DNA of 64,000 bases from Acanthosepion esculentum (taxonomy: Eukaryota; Mollusca; Cephalopoda; Sepiida; Sepiidae). How positions within the stretch are numbered: position 1 is the stretch's first letter; the number at the start of each line of letters is the position of its first letter. The position numbers and the translations under genes are program-made. The stretch covers positions 53,848,746 through 53,912,745 of the forward strand of contig OZ038479.1 in NCBI GenBank assembly GCA_964036315.1, read 5' to 3'. The notes beneath the pieces are model-generated. The model saw only the letters and a list, made by a program, of their open reading frames with translations. It searched no databases and was not told where the DNA came from. Below are positions 1 to 10,604 of the stretch, piece by piece.

Positions 1-320
1 ACACACTGGTGTCCTCAAGGACTCCTGGCCCATTTAATAGAATCCAGTGACTTCATCCAGTGAGTTGTGAGTTCAATACCTGGCTACAGCAGAGGTGAAC
101 AAAAACTTGCAGAGTTTACTTAAAAGGGAGATAAATGATACTGAGTTATCCAAAAGAGGCTAGAAAATGAAACTATCCTGGTGGATGAAATAAAAGGCTC
201 AGTTTGAAATTCCAGTCACCTGAAGAAGGCCGGAGAGTACAGTCAAAACATTGTGAATATGGCAACAAAATAAGGACAACAGCCTGAACAATATAAATAG
301 TGTAAATAATTACAAAACCT
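1..320 (+). repeat. tRNA-derived SINE, family B, copy 1
   Basis: The stretch starts inside a tRNA-like head and has a box-B-like motif (GAGTTCAATACC, near position 70), which is the internal RNA polymerase III promoter element of tRNA-derived SINEs. The body runs through a conserved segment reading CACCTGAAGAAGGCCGGAG and a tail rich in AATAT/GTAAATAATTAC. The same order of blocks occurs in reverse complement at about 4815-5120, so this is an interspersed family and not a unique sequence. The 5' edge is cut by the window. It resembles cephalopod tRNA-like SINEs in style; the exact family name cannot be given from sequence alone. Confidence 0.7.
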
Positions 321-1500
321 CATCTCAAAAATATAGTGAGATATTAAAGCAAACTTTGTCAGAATTTGAACACTTCATACCTATTCAACTTCTGTTGCAA
401 TTAGATCAAGACAGTGAGTTACCTGTCAAGATCGATAACAGGGTTAAATATCTTAAGTCTGTCATAAATTTTGGAAATGCTAGGCTTCAGTTGGCAAAGA
501 CAAAAGTCACACTTGACATGATTTACCATTGAATTTTAAAGCATTTCACTGATGAGATGATTTTGTGAAAATATTAACAGTGTAAAAAAGGATAACATTT
601 ATATGAACATTGCTTTCCAATATATGAATCACCGTTTATGCGGATCCTATAGTATTTAGTTTGATAAAAATTAAACTAAATGGCTCCAGAGTACTATTTT
701 TAACATGTGTAAAACTCAATGAGGTCAGGATTTTATAAGTAAATGAATACACTTAGGTAATCACATGAAGCATTTTGCATAATTTCAAATGCAGACTTCT
801 GTAAATAATTTTTGTCATTTATTGAGTACAGGAAATTTTATGCACAGCCAGTACTTAGTTGATTTGTATCAGATAATGAAAGGCAGATTTGTAATTTTTG
901 TATTTATTTCCCTAAAAGATTTCTTGCTGAATATTATAATAACTATTTGAAGGTAAACAACTTTTCAAAATATCACATTTAAAAATGTCTTTGTTTCTAT
1001 AGAGATGATACACATTAAAATTGATGGCACAATGATATTTTTTCTTGTGTTTATATCTAGTTTTAATATTTGATTAATATCAGCAAACCATTAATTGCCT
1101 GATTCCTTCACTTGGTCATTATCCTTTAAATTTAATGCTTTTAGCTTCCTGTCAAGATTCATACCTAAATGAATGTTTTTCCAGTTATTTTTATTCACCT
1201 TATTTATATCATAATCGCTCTATTATTGTTGTCCTTTGTGAAAAATGAATTTGTTTGCAGGTGGAAAGGAGAATTTTTAAAGACATTTTAAATTTTTTCA
1301 GAAAAATACCATTGTATTTGCATATTGTTTTTCAACTCAAAAGTGAAACATTGATTTTTCTATTGATCTTTCTTGGTTGCTGCATTATTGCATCCATCTG
1401 CTGATCTCAACTATCCTATCCTGTATGTGTTGTTAAATATATACTGATTTGATATATTATTTGCTATCTCTGTTAATTTGTTTGATTTGTTTTTCTTCAC
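321..1500. other. AT-rich upstream region/intron of the first zinc-finger locus
   Basis: No long ORF. The part from about 450 onward is recognisably similar to 47985-48640 (shared blocks around CATAAATTTTGGAA, the TTTATTCACCTTATTTATAT stretch near 1192 and 48297, and the segment before the acceptor), so it was duplicated together with the zinc-finger exon. It ends in a pyrimidine-rich tract and a TTCTTCACAG acceptor, suggesting that most of it is intron. Confidence 0.45.
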
Positions 1501-1502
1501 AG
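1489..1502 (+). promoter_or_regulatory. candidate splice acceptor before the zinc-finger exon
   Basis: Pyrimidine-rich tract ending TTCTTCACAG, with the exon beginning ATGTTTGGGCCGAAC. The same junction occurs at 49660-49661 (TTCTTCACAG then ATGTTTTGG) before the third zinc-finger gene. At 48638 the corresponding site reads CTCATAC, so its AG is lost. Conservation between two paralogs supports real use. RNA evidence is not available here. Confidence 0.5.
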
Positions 1503-1740
1503 ATGTTTGGGCCGAACAGAAAATCATGATATTCAATAAAACCTGTTATTATTGGGAATGTAAATGAAAGCAAACCAGACTTTTGACTTTCCATCAAGAG
1601 CAGTGAAATATATACTGCAACATTCATATACAAGTTGTGTATCTATATTTTCAAAAGCATATTAACACCCAGAAAACATGTAATTTGAAGACTGGGATAT
1701 TTTTTGTGGAATCATAGCGTTACATATGAGAAAAATTAGA

Positions 1741-1833
1741 AGCCATGTTTTTGTGAAGTTTGTAAACATTTGTCAAGATTGAAATTTAATTTAGAATATC
1801 AAAAATACAAGAAACAAACCATTAAAGCATCAC
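1741..1833 (+). pseudogene. decayed C2H2 finger upstream of the array
   Basis: In a frame different from the main array the sequence reads CFCEVCKHLSRLKFNLEY, a recognisable finger start (CEVCK..LSRLKFNL) without the His pair. It indicates a frameshift between the upstream finger remains and the intact array. Confidence 0.45.
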
Positions 1834-2808
1834 ATGGAAAAACCCACTGGAGAGGAATCACATTCTTGTGACATTTGTGGTTTTGTATTTACACGGAAAT
1901 CACATTTGATGTACCATGTGCGAACACACACAGGGGAGAAACCATATTCTTGTGAAGTTTGTGGATATGCATTTTCGTATAAGCCAAATTTGGAGCGCCA
2001 CAAGCATCACATGGAAAAACCCACTGGAGAGGAATCACATTCTTGTGACATTTGTGGTTTTGTATTTACACGGAAATCACATTTGATGTACCATGTGCGA
2101 ACACACACAGGGGAGAAACCATATTCTTTTGAAGTTTGTGGATATGCATTTTCAGAAAAGTCCCATTTGAAGCGACATATGCAAAGACATACTGGAGAGA
2201 AACCATTTTCTTGTGATGTTTGTGGATCTGCATTTTCACGTAAGTTAAATTTGGACTATCATATGCGAAAGCACACTGGAGAGAAGTTATATGCTTGTGA
2301 AGTTTGTGGAACTGCATTTTCACGGAAGACAAATTTAGTGAGTCATATGCAAACACACACTGGAGAGAAACCATTTTCTTGTGAAATTTGTGGATCAGCA
2401 TTTTCACGGAAGGCATCTTTGAACCACCATATGAAAATGCACACTGGAGAGAAACCATATTCTTGTGAAGTTTGTGGATCAGCATTTTCAGAGAAGTCAT
2501 ATTTGAAGCGCCATATGCGAACACACACTGGAGAGAAGCCATATTCTTGTGGAGTTTGTGGATCTTTATTTTCAAAGAATTCAAATTTGAAGCGTCATAT
2601 TCGAACACACACCAGAGAAAGATCATATTCTTGTGAAGTTTGTGGATTTGCATTTTCACAGAAGACAAATTTGAAATGCCATATGCAAACACACACTGGA
2701 GAGAAACCATATTCTTGTGAAGTTTGTGGATTAGCATTTTCTAAGATGTCTTCTTTGGTGTACTATATGCGAATACACACTAGTGTTGATTTGAGTGTTT
2801 CATTGTGA
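1834..2808 (+). CDS. C2H2 zinc-finger protein, 11-finger array (two fingers degenerate)
   Basis: The 324-residue frame is almost entirely Cys2-His2 fingers joined by TGEKP-type linkers, the layout of sequence-specific nuclear DNA-binding proteins. Eleven fingers of the CxVCGxxFSxKxxLxxHMxxH type are visible. Finger 4 has Phe for its first Cys (SFEVCGYAF). Finger 11 has Tyr for its first His (LVYYMRIH). The first two fingers are followed by an exact repeat of themselves: a 177-bp unit starting at 1825 recurs at 2002. The first ATG at 1834 lies inside a finger linker, so the true N terminus is probably encoded upstream; decayed finger remains precede it in another frame. No KRAB, BTB, ZAD or other effector domain is visible. 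Its DNA target is unknown. The damaged fingers mean it could be a decaying copy. Confidence 0.75.
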   Translation: MEKPTGEESHSCDICGFVFTRKSHLMYHVRTHTGEKPYSCEVCGYAFSYKPNLERHKHHMEKPTGEESHSCDICGFVFTRKSHLMYHVRTHTGEKPYSFEVCGYAFSEKSHLKRHMQRHTGEKPFSCDVCGSAFSRKLNLDYHMRKHTGEKLYACEVCGTAFSRKTNLVSHMQTHTGEKPFSCEICGSAFSRKASLNHHMKMHTGEKPYSCEVCGSAFSEKSYLKRHMRTHTGEKPYSCGVCGSLFSKNSNLKRHIRTHTRERSYSCEVCGFAFSQKTNLKCHMQTHTGEKPYSCEVCGLAFSKMSSLVYYMRIHTSVDLSVSL

Positions 2809-3440
2809 AATTCAATGAGTTGCATTTAAATTTTTTCTAATAAATTTTTGTGCTAGCAGGGCTATAGACTATTGTTTTTTATCATCTTTCCCAAAAGAAA
2901 ATTTTATTCGTGTTGAACCAGTTAAATTGGCAAGACAACAATTTTTTAATAAATCGAAAACAAAAACCGTATTTGCACTTCATCACAGCTCAGTTAAGAA
3001 GCTACATGTTTTTCAGAATTATGACAGAACAAAGTTTTTAAATTGCCAGGACATTTTTTTCAGTTGAATCAATAAATTTAAAATAAAAAATTAAATCAGT
3101 TGTTGTAAAATTTATTGTCAAATAAATAAAAGAAGTCAGCCTTTTTACTGCAAATACTTCCTCCAGAAAACAATACATATCCAATTCAGCCATTTACCAT
3201 ATTATTTGTAGTGCATGTTGCGAAAATTGACAGAAAAGTGCAAGTAGACCCGTTTCATAAAAAATATTAAATCTTTCTCAGAAAATGAAAATTCATTCCT
3301 ATTTCCATTTGAACTAGACACCATTTCTATCAAAAATGGTTTACTTGGTTATTGTGGAACCACAACTCAAGTTATTACTAATAAATCTAAATTTATTTTT
3401 AGTGATTATTTTAATCCAGAAATCACCGTATTGAACTGGC
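2809..3440. other. 3' flank of the first zinc-finger gene, AT-rich
   Basis: A TAATAAATTT stretch about 30 bp after the stop could serve as polyadenylation signal. Beyond that I see no ORF, RNA gene or clear repeat. Confidence 0.35.
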
Positions 3441-3449
3441 AGCATGCAG

Positions 3450-4062
3450 TAGGAAAATTAATATTGCCTTAAAAGGAAGCAATGCACAAGTTACTTTAAG
3501 CGACACACAAGGATATATGCAAAATTGCATTTTTTAAAAAATCATAAACAACGAAATAATAACTTTATTCGTCAACAAGACAAATAAATATGAGCCAGGT
3601 GAAAGAAAGAGCAAACAAATGCTAGTGTCTTCTATGTAAACATGAGTAAAGACATCGCCTTTTTAGCGATTTTGCTTATTGCACCTCCACAAGGAGTAAT
3701 AAAGTACATTGAATTATGTATTTTTAATGTATTTGTTTTTTATTGCACGTTTAAATTTTTTGTTTTCAATGTCAAAGTATGCATGCAAAATGTAATGCAT
3801 TACATCAAAATATTACTCATTCATTCTTTTATTAGTGTAAAAAAAATTAAAATCCATATGGACAATACAAAGAAAGTTATAACAATTTTAAAACCGGAAA
3901 CAAACAGGTGTTCATGTTTTTGCACTCTCGAAAAGAATACAGTGACAGGAGGAACAATTCTAGAAAGAAATTAGTGTGGTAAAGGTTAATATTGCCTTAA
4001 AAAAAGTAATGCACAGATTACTTTAAGAGACACACAAGGATGTATACAAAATTGCATTTTAA
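3450..4062 (+). repeat. pair of ~85-bp direct repeats about 526 bp apart
   Basis: The block beginning TTAATATTGCCTTAAAA and continuing through ACTTTAAG.GACACACAAGGAT to AAATTGCATTTT occurs at about 3455-3535 and again at about 3982-4060, with roughly 10 percent differences. The interval has only short AT-rich ORFs of no recognisable family. This could be a small LTR-like element with a short interior, or a local duplication. Confidence 0.5.
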
Positions 4063-4810
4063 AGTATGCTCTTTATATGCCTGCATTTAAACAACATATT
4101 CTCAGTACAAGCCGCTACCAAAAAAGGGGTTTCTGTAAAATTTGATTGAAGTTACTCAGAACGTGGTATAAAATTCGACATAAAGATAGATTGTCACTTA
4201 TGCTATCTAAATAACCTCCAAAACTGCTACATGTAGCCTAAAACAATAGCATAAAATTCTTGGGCATTGTACCCTAAGGAACATTTTAAAACTGCAAGAC
4301 ATAAAAAGCAAGGAAATTACCAAAAAGCCGTCTACTGCCATTGACGCCCAGCTACCGACTCCAGCGTCCGTCGATATCCGGATCCCGAAACACGACTTTC
4401 CTTCGTCTCACCATCTACCGCACGCTAAACAAATAAATAAAGACACGATACCCATCGTCTTCAACTGACCATCCGTGTTTTGTCATCCTTCTTTGCTATT
4501 GCCGTTACCTATCCTTGCCTTTGTGTCCACTTTCTTAGTCGTACGGTCGATTGGCACTCACACCTTTCGGCCCAATGCAACAAGTAAATTAAAAGTCTTT
4601 TGTTTTGGTTTCGTAGCGAAAATTAAGTTTTTGTGTTTTTTCTTTTGGTTTGAAAATAGGTCATTGCTATTTTTAGCGCGCGTGGGTCGTGACCGTTCTC
4701 TGCCGAAGGCGTATACAGGATTGTTTACAAAAAGTGGGAGTGATGATCGGGCACACCGCGACAAGCCTATATCTTTGAACTGTTTCAAATATACTTTGTT
4801 TTATCAATGA
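4063..4810. other. intergenic, GC-richer patch of unknown nature
   Basis: At 4320-4560 the composition rises and the text resembles the R/U5 part of an LTR (a run of AAATAAATAAAG followed by a pyrimidine-rich stretch), but no second copy is in the window to compare. A 111-codon frame at 4475-4810 has no recognisable domain and I do not call it a gene. Confidence 0.25.
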
Positions 4811-4814
4811 TTAT

Positions 4815-5120
4815 TTTGGTACATTATTTACATTATTCGGACTATTGCCACCATATTTATTACAATGTTTCGGCCGTTGTACGCTCCGGCCTTCTTCAGG
4901 TGGTTGGAATGACGAACTGAACCCTTTATTTCGCTCACTGGGGTAGACTGTTCTAGTTCCACGCGCCATGTTTAATGGATGTCAGTTGTCTCCTGTTAAT
5001 TTCCCTCTGAAAGTTCTCCACTGCCTTTAGCAGGTATTGAACTCACACTTTTTGGGTCCTGTCACTGGATCTAACCAACGCCTTTATCCACTGTGCCATG
5101 TGTCCTTGAGGACATCCAAA
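4815..5120 (-). repeat. tRNA-derived SINE, family B, copy 2 (minus strand)
   Basis: Read on the minus strand it starts with a tRNA-like head (GGCACAGTGGATAAAGGCG, box A) followed by box B (GAGTTCAATACC) near 5032-5045, then the body and the CCTGAAGAAGGCCGGAG block near 4885-4905, and an AT-rich tail. It is the more complete copy of the family seen at the left edge of the window. Confidence 0.75.
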
Positions 5121-5311
5121 ATTACTAATGTATCTGACAGTTCTTCAGTTCCGGTTGAAGAAAATAGAACATTACTTGCCAATTATTTGGAGAGAAATCC
5201 TAATGCGGCGGAAAAACAAGGAAGTCAGATTACATAATTAGATAATCCAACAAACAATACAGAAAGTAATCCCAATTGGGAATCATCCGACAGCCTGAAT
5301 ACTTAAAAGAT

Positions 5312-5315
<4 letters not shown>

Positions 5316-5365
<50 letters not shown>
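5316..5365. repeat. (TA)n microsatellite
   Basis: About 25 TA dinucleotides in a row. Confidence 0.95.
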
Positions 5366-5366
<1 letters not shown>

Positions 5367-5739
5367 AAGCAATAAGTTCAAATGAGTCTATAAAATGCCT
5401 TCAAGTCATAGAAAGTGAAATAAATGCTTTAAAAATGAACAATACATTCTCCCTGAATGATAAAAAAAACTCTTGTTAGAAAGTGGTGGATCTTATTAAG
5501 AATAATAAAAATGGCATCAAACAATACTCGGATCTATTTTTTGGTAAAAAAAAACAAAAATCCGGAATAAGATATAATGAATAAGATATAATGAAACTTT
5601 CTTCCTCGTAGCATATTTATCATCTATAACAACTATTCAACCCAATTTATCCACCAAATAGATATAATACCCACATACCTGAATGTGCCGATTTACTATG
5701 AATATTATCCAACAGCCAGGAGAAAGCAAAGATTTATAA

Positions 5740-6720
5740 CGTAAACAATAATTGTGACGTGAGAGGAATATGGAGACAGTTTATTGTTTTAAATAGTTGA
5801 CCAATTTCTCGAGGTTCAGGTGTTGTGACTCCAAGGTTGAGGAGAAAGATTATTAGTTAATCTTGAGGTGTGATCAGAGTTATGCAAGATGCATGTAAAC
5901 TATACATTACTTGAAGCAGGTGAGAGTTGGGGCAAAGAGTTGTAGCAGTCGCATTTGAGCGAAAAGCGACCCGGGCCTGGCGATAGTCTGGAGACACCAG
6001 AAGAAGTCACGTGACCTGCTGTCGAAGAGTTGCTGATATGGAGAATTGAAGTCCTGAAATCTCGTGTGAATGTTTAGCCTGCTCCAAGTTTAGAAACTGA
6101 AATTTCCTTGTCACTAGATTCCACGGGAAGGGTTAATTTTGTATATCAACAATTATATAAACCCAATTGGAAATTAACCCAGCGACTTTCTTCGTGATAT
6201 ACTATAATTTACATTCTGATCAGTGAAGTTATCTTTGTCCTTTGGTTTTCATAGCATGGTTCCGCCAACTCGATTCAGCGCTTAAGTGCAGACGAAAGTT
6301 TTATCTTCACTAAACTGTGATCAATCAAGCACGACGTGGGACAGTGTAGAAGAAATGAAATGGTCAACAGATAACCATCAGTTGACCGGCGCAGGTACCG
6401 ACCAGCATGGGAAAGAACCCGGATGGAGGCAGATCGGCTGTGTTATATTTGGAGACCAGTGACCACGACGAGACCTTGTGTGTTATATTGGTTGACGTGA
6501 ACAACAGTATAGGATGTGGTGTGTTATGATTAATGCAGTGGTTAAGGGCATGACCCGGAAGTAGCCGATATAAAACTAGAACAGTAACCTAAGGACACAG
6601 AGCAGCACGACCAAATTGAAGAGGGTGAAGAAGATGGTAATTTCGTTAAAGCAGTAGAACAAACAGACTTTAATCATATTGACTATAAGGTTTTAAAACT
6701 CTCCAAACAGTTTTCTCTCT
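5740..6720 (+). repeat. possible LTR/leader of a retroelement (unclassified)
   Basis: Moderate-GC sequence unlike the AT-rich surroundings. It contains a TATA-like ATTATATAAACC near 6155 and, downstream, CATAGCATGGTTCCGCC near 6252-6268, which would suit an LTR end (CA) followed by a TGG-type primer-binding site. Past it no long ORF is open until the gag-like relic at 7.1-7.8 kb. No second copy is available to set the ends, so this remains tentative. Confidence 0.3.
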
Positions 6721-6960
6721 GACAAGTGAAAAACGACAGGGCAAGTCAAATTACAGGTATGGCACTTTTTGGTTTCCTGTTTTCTTCTCGTGACAAATCT
6801 TGCGCCTCGTCAATAGGAAAAGATGACAGGACAAGTCAAATGAAAAGTAAGACACTTTTGATCTCCCGTTTTCTTCTCGTGACAAACCTTGCACCTCACC
6901 AATAGGAAAAGGCTACAGGACAAATCAAGTGAAATGTAAGACACTCTTACTTTTCTCTTT
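6721..6960. repeat. 89-bp tandem repeat, about 2.7 units
   Basis: Units share GACAGG.CAAGTCAAA, a TAAGACACTTTT stretch, GTTTTCTTCTCGTGACAAA and CACCAATAGGAAAA. The GTTTTCTTCTCG core starts at 6779 and 6868, giving a period of 89 bp; the third unit decays into CT-rich sequence. Confidence 0.75.
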
Positions 6961-7079
6961 CTTTTGTAACTGGATTTAGTCAGATTGCTTCTTTTTCCCG
7001 TGTGACGGTTAACTAAATGTGCAAATATGGAACAGATGATTAAGCCGATCGCTCTATAAATAGAAGTTAGACGAACGGG

Positions 7080-7790
7080 CCTTAGGTGTCGAATAAATTT
7101 AAAGGCCTGTTGTGAGGACCTAGGTGAATTAAAGAATTGGCTAATGACGATAGAGAAGGTATGGGAAAAGACGGGGAATAGTGGAGCGTGGGTTCAAGGT
7201 TGGGAAGGCAGAAGGAAGAATAGAGGAAAGATGTCCCCCACGTGGAATAGGAGCACAGGACGGATAGAAGAGTAACCAGAAAATTAGAAGGAAGAAGAGG
7301 CTCCAAAGAGGAGAGATTGGTCCTTAGGGCAGGAGTTGTATAGGCCAACACCTGGTAAACACGGGTTCGTATGCCAGACCAGTGATTAAGGAGAGCATCG
7401 GGCAGTAGATTGTCCAACAAAGTGGAGATTACCTCTGGATTTCGACAAAATCTGGACTAGGTGCAGCCAGCTTGGACATATGACCAAATGGTGTGGAACC
7501 ATGAAAGGGAACCCCCTAGAGCCCCCCCCCCCTTCAATGGATACACCCCTAGAAGACAGAACGAGGGAAAAGCCAAGGGGCCGCCCCAGTACAAAAACTA
7601 AGAGAGGGGTCCAAGTAATGATAAAAATAATAACTCCTCTAGAGAAATGCAGTTTTGTAACAGTAATTGCTGAAAGCAGTGAGAAAAGAAGGGGAGAGAC
7701 AGACCCCCCAATAAAGAAATGCCATCTCACAGTAGAGGGAGTGAGAGAAGAAAGAAGAGACAGGCTGGATAAGCGAAGCTGATACTCTGA
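7080..7790 (+). pseudogene. gag/ORF1-like relic with a degenerate zinc knuckle
   Basis: Near 7450-7495 the frame reads RCSQLGHMTKWC, which matches the C-x4-H-x4-C end of a CCHC knuckle; the first Cys position is occupied by Trp (WTRC). The downstream 100-codon frame (7480-7782) is rich in Pro, Arg, Lys and Glu, as is common for the C-terminal tail of retroelement nucleocapsid/ORF1 proteins. Frames before the knuckle are broken. It may belong to the LTR-like sequence upstream, but polymerase sequence is absent, so the element class cannot be decided. Confidence 0.35.
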
Positions 7791-8309
7791 AGTATGAAAA
7801 AAAAAGGAAAGGTTTTATCGCAAAAGTCTTTTTTATTGCTGAGAGAGATGTGGAAATATTGGTTTTGAGAAATAATTGGATTGGTAATAGTCATGGACCA
7901 CCCTGTTAATGGGTGATGGCTGGGTGTCGACAGGTGATTTGGGGCCGTCAAGTCGGTTGTTGCCTATGGTGTGTTGAGATGATGTAATGTTAGCCTGTGA
8001 AGTTGTCACGATGTGAGATGTTTTAAGATACAAGAAAGGAAATGCTGGTGAATGGCTACCAGGCGGTCTGTCCAGTGAGACGTGGAAATATTGGTTTTTA
8101 AGAATTAGTAATCAAGGAAGATTATGGGAAAATATATCATATGAGATATATTTTGGTAATAATGGCTTATTACTAAAGAAGTGGATTGTCTGGCTATGGT
8201 GAATGAGCCATGAAGTTTAAAGTGACACAGGGCCATGGAGACGATTTATAATGTACATTGGAGGGAAGATTTTCCAGGATCATATTGGTAGTTAATGATA
8301 CTAATAAGA

Positions 8310-8465
8310 AATATGTTAGAACTTTCTTGTAAAAAGCATTCTTTCTAAATAAAGAAGCCATCAGGCTGAATGCTTGCTTTGTTTATTTCTTGAATTTTTT
8401 TCTTGCTCAATGAAAAAATTCCAACTAATTCTAATATTAAACAACGGTCTTTGTTATAGACACAA
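8310..8465 (+). repeat. interspersed 3'-end-like repeat with poly(A) signal, copy 1
   Basis: A block running from GTTAGAAC through AAAAAGCATTCTTTCTAAATAAAGAAG to ACTCTTTGTT-like text is repeated at about 24672-24812. AATAAA is embedded in both. It may be a shared 3' untranslated region of duplicated genes or the end of a retroelement. The 24.7-kb copy lies just after the finger relics of the second zinc-finger gene. Confidence 0.6.
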
Positions 8466-8918
8466 ATATTTTTAAAAGGTAAATTCATCTGATATTTGTA
8501 GGAGGAGGTGCTGAAAAAATCTCAGTCTGATGCACTTCCAAAAATCTAATCAAATGATTTTGCAGGGATTCTATTCAGTACTTCCTTTTATGCAATTCCA
8601 CACTACTTCCCAAGAATATTCATTTATAAACTTATTGACCAGTTTAGACTGGCTGATAAAGTTTCAAAATGGTTTTCCATCCAGGATCAAGAACAGCCTT
8701 CCACTCAACCATTAAAACAACCTGCCGAGATGTAAAAAAAATTGCCTTCTCCACTTTGTCATTGGGTACATAAATTCTAATAATAGTCTTACTTTTTATT
8801 GTAATGCCCAAAACAGAAAGCCTGACATCCGGATCTGAGATCACAAGTGCATATGACACACTGTCAAAGACCTATTGATCAGCCAAAAAACTCCTCTGGA
8901 GCAACTATCAAAATAACC

Positions 8919-9330
8919 GATCTGTAAAATTTGTCTACTCCAATATATAGAGATGGATCACATGATATGAAGCAGTCACTCATCGGTTAATTAAACCATG
9001 TGGGTTTGGAATAAGCTGACCAGAAAGAGAAGAGATTCGGACATACTCTAAACCGACACGCAAGGAATTCACTACACTGCCAGAGTACCAGTTAATAAGA
9101 GTTTAAAGATGCAAGTTATCTGGCCCTATTTCACTCCACCAGATGAGTAAGTCTGCATGCATATTCTCTCTATATATAGGAAAATGTTTATGTTAGTCGT
9201 GGTAGTCATGTTTAAATGTAAATAAATAACATTATTAAATGTTGATAAAGTTTTCATTCTTATTTGTGTTAGTCCCAAAGTAACGTGGGACTTGCACAAT
9301 AAATTGGTTACTCCGGACTAAGATACAAAC
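8919..9330 (+). repeat. LTR-like repeat, copy 1
   Basis: About 400 bp beginning TGTAAAATTTGTCTACTC, with a TATA-like CTATATATAGG near 9170 and a polyadenylation signal CACAATAAA near 9294. The same string of blocks recurs in the same orientation at 9918-10315. TG start, internal TATA and AATAAA near the end are LTR features, so these are probably solo LTRs or the remains of one element. No coding interior is left between them. Confidence 0.5.
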
Positions 9331-9478
9331 GGTGATTTTCTGATTTTATTCAAGTAATATACCATATTTGCATCTTGATGGTTAAAAATAGTGAAAAAAT
9401 GTTTTATTTTTGCTTCAGTTCTCTGTTGAACGTTATAGACATGTTTATAACATTTAAAGTGTTCATCTCTTTGCATTT

Positions 9479-9755
9479 GTGGAGTAATGGATAGCGGCTT
9501 GGATTTAAGAATCTGAGAGCCGAGTTCGAATTCCAGTCGAATCCATTACATTCACTTACATGCTAATACCCTTGGGAAAGGTATGAATCCTCTTCTTTTC
9601 CCACTAGCTATGGGTAAATAGCAGGATAGACCAGGTTCTATAGCCTTGGATGGCAACTGGTCTATTGCAGAAAGAAAAGGCAAACTACTGGGGGGAAAAA
9701 TCTGCCTCGTCAGTCATGGATCGAAAGATGCATGATCGTCTAAGCGTGTATCACG
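9479..9755 (+). repeat. tRNA-derived SINE, family A, copy 1
   Basis: Head GTGGAGTAATGGATAGCGG (box A region) and GAGTTCGAATTCC (box B), then a body with CCTTGGGAAAGGTATGAATCC, TATAGCCTTGGATGGCAACTGG and a tail AAGATGCATGATCGTCTAAG. It lies between the two LTR-like repeats. Other copies are at 10.4, 14.9, 46.1 and, as a fragment, 47.6 kb. Confidence 0.8.
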
Positions 9756-9917
9756 GATGGCATATAACTGACTGATAGCAAGTGATGAGTTTAATTCATG
9801 AAATCAGTATTTGGTTTGGTTAAGCTCCGTAAGAGATGTCTATTATGCATAGAATAAAAGGTAGTCATTGTTTTGTTGAAAGTATTTTCAAGACGAATTT
9901 TATGCGCTCTGTTAGGT

Positions 9918-10315
9918 CTGTAAAATTTTTCTGCTCTCATATATACAGATAGGTCACATGATATTATGCGGTCTCTCATTGGTTAATTAAACCACGTGAG
10001 TTTGGGAAAAGCTGATCACGAAGAGAAGAGATTCAGACCTGCTCTGAAGTGACACGCAAGGAATTCTTTCCGCCGCCACGGTACCAGTTAAAAAGGGTTT
10101 AAAGATACAATTTATCTGGCCCTATTTCACTCCATCACACGTGTAAATCCACCTGACATATTTTCTATATATAGGAAGGGGCATTGTGTTTACATTAATC
10201 GTTGTATTCATGTTTTTAAATGTAAATAACTTTATTAAATGTTGATAAAGTTTTCATTCTTATTCGTGTTAGTCCCAAAGTAATGTTTGATTAGCACAAT
10301 AAAGTGTTTCTCCGA
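9918..10315 (+). repeat. LTR-like repeat, copy 2
   Basis: Starts TGTAAAATTTTTCTGCTC, carries CTATATATAGG near 10171 and AGCACAATAAA near 10291. It is co-linear with copy 1 about 1 kb upstream, with substitutions and small indels throughout, so the two are not a very recent insertion. Confidence 0.5.
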
Positions 10316-10414
10316 GACTTAGCAAAAGAAATTCATGAATTTGGACGAAAAAAAAAAGTCCTCCGAATGACATCAAAATCTGCAAAAAATTTTCCTTTTA
10401 ATTAGTTATGTGAC

Positions 10415-10604
10415 ATGCGTGATACACTCTTAGACGATCATACATCTTTCGATACATGACTGACGAGGGAGATTTTTTTCCTGCAGTAGGTTGCCATTTC
10501 TTTCTGCGGTAGACTATTTGCCATCCAAGGCTATAGGACCCGGTCTGTCCTGCTATTTGCCCATAGCTGGGGAGGGGAGAAGAAGAGGATTCATACCTTT
10601 CCCA
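10415..10604 (-). repeat. tRNA-derived SINE, family A, copy 2, head missing (minus strand)
   Basis: Reverse complement of the body and tail of the 9.5-kb SINE, ending at CATACCTTTCCCACC. The tRNA-like head is missing and the gypsy-type LTR sequence begins directly at the break, which suggests that one element interrupted the other. Confidence 0.75.

Noticed and set aside
4475..4810. 111-codon frame in a GC-richer patch
   Set aside because: No recognisable motif, and an equally open frame exists on the opposite strand.
5276..5479. 67-codon frame with poly(Tyr-Ile)
   Set aside because: It is translation of a (TA)n microsatellite. The same holds for frames at 42413-42636 and 45821-46177.
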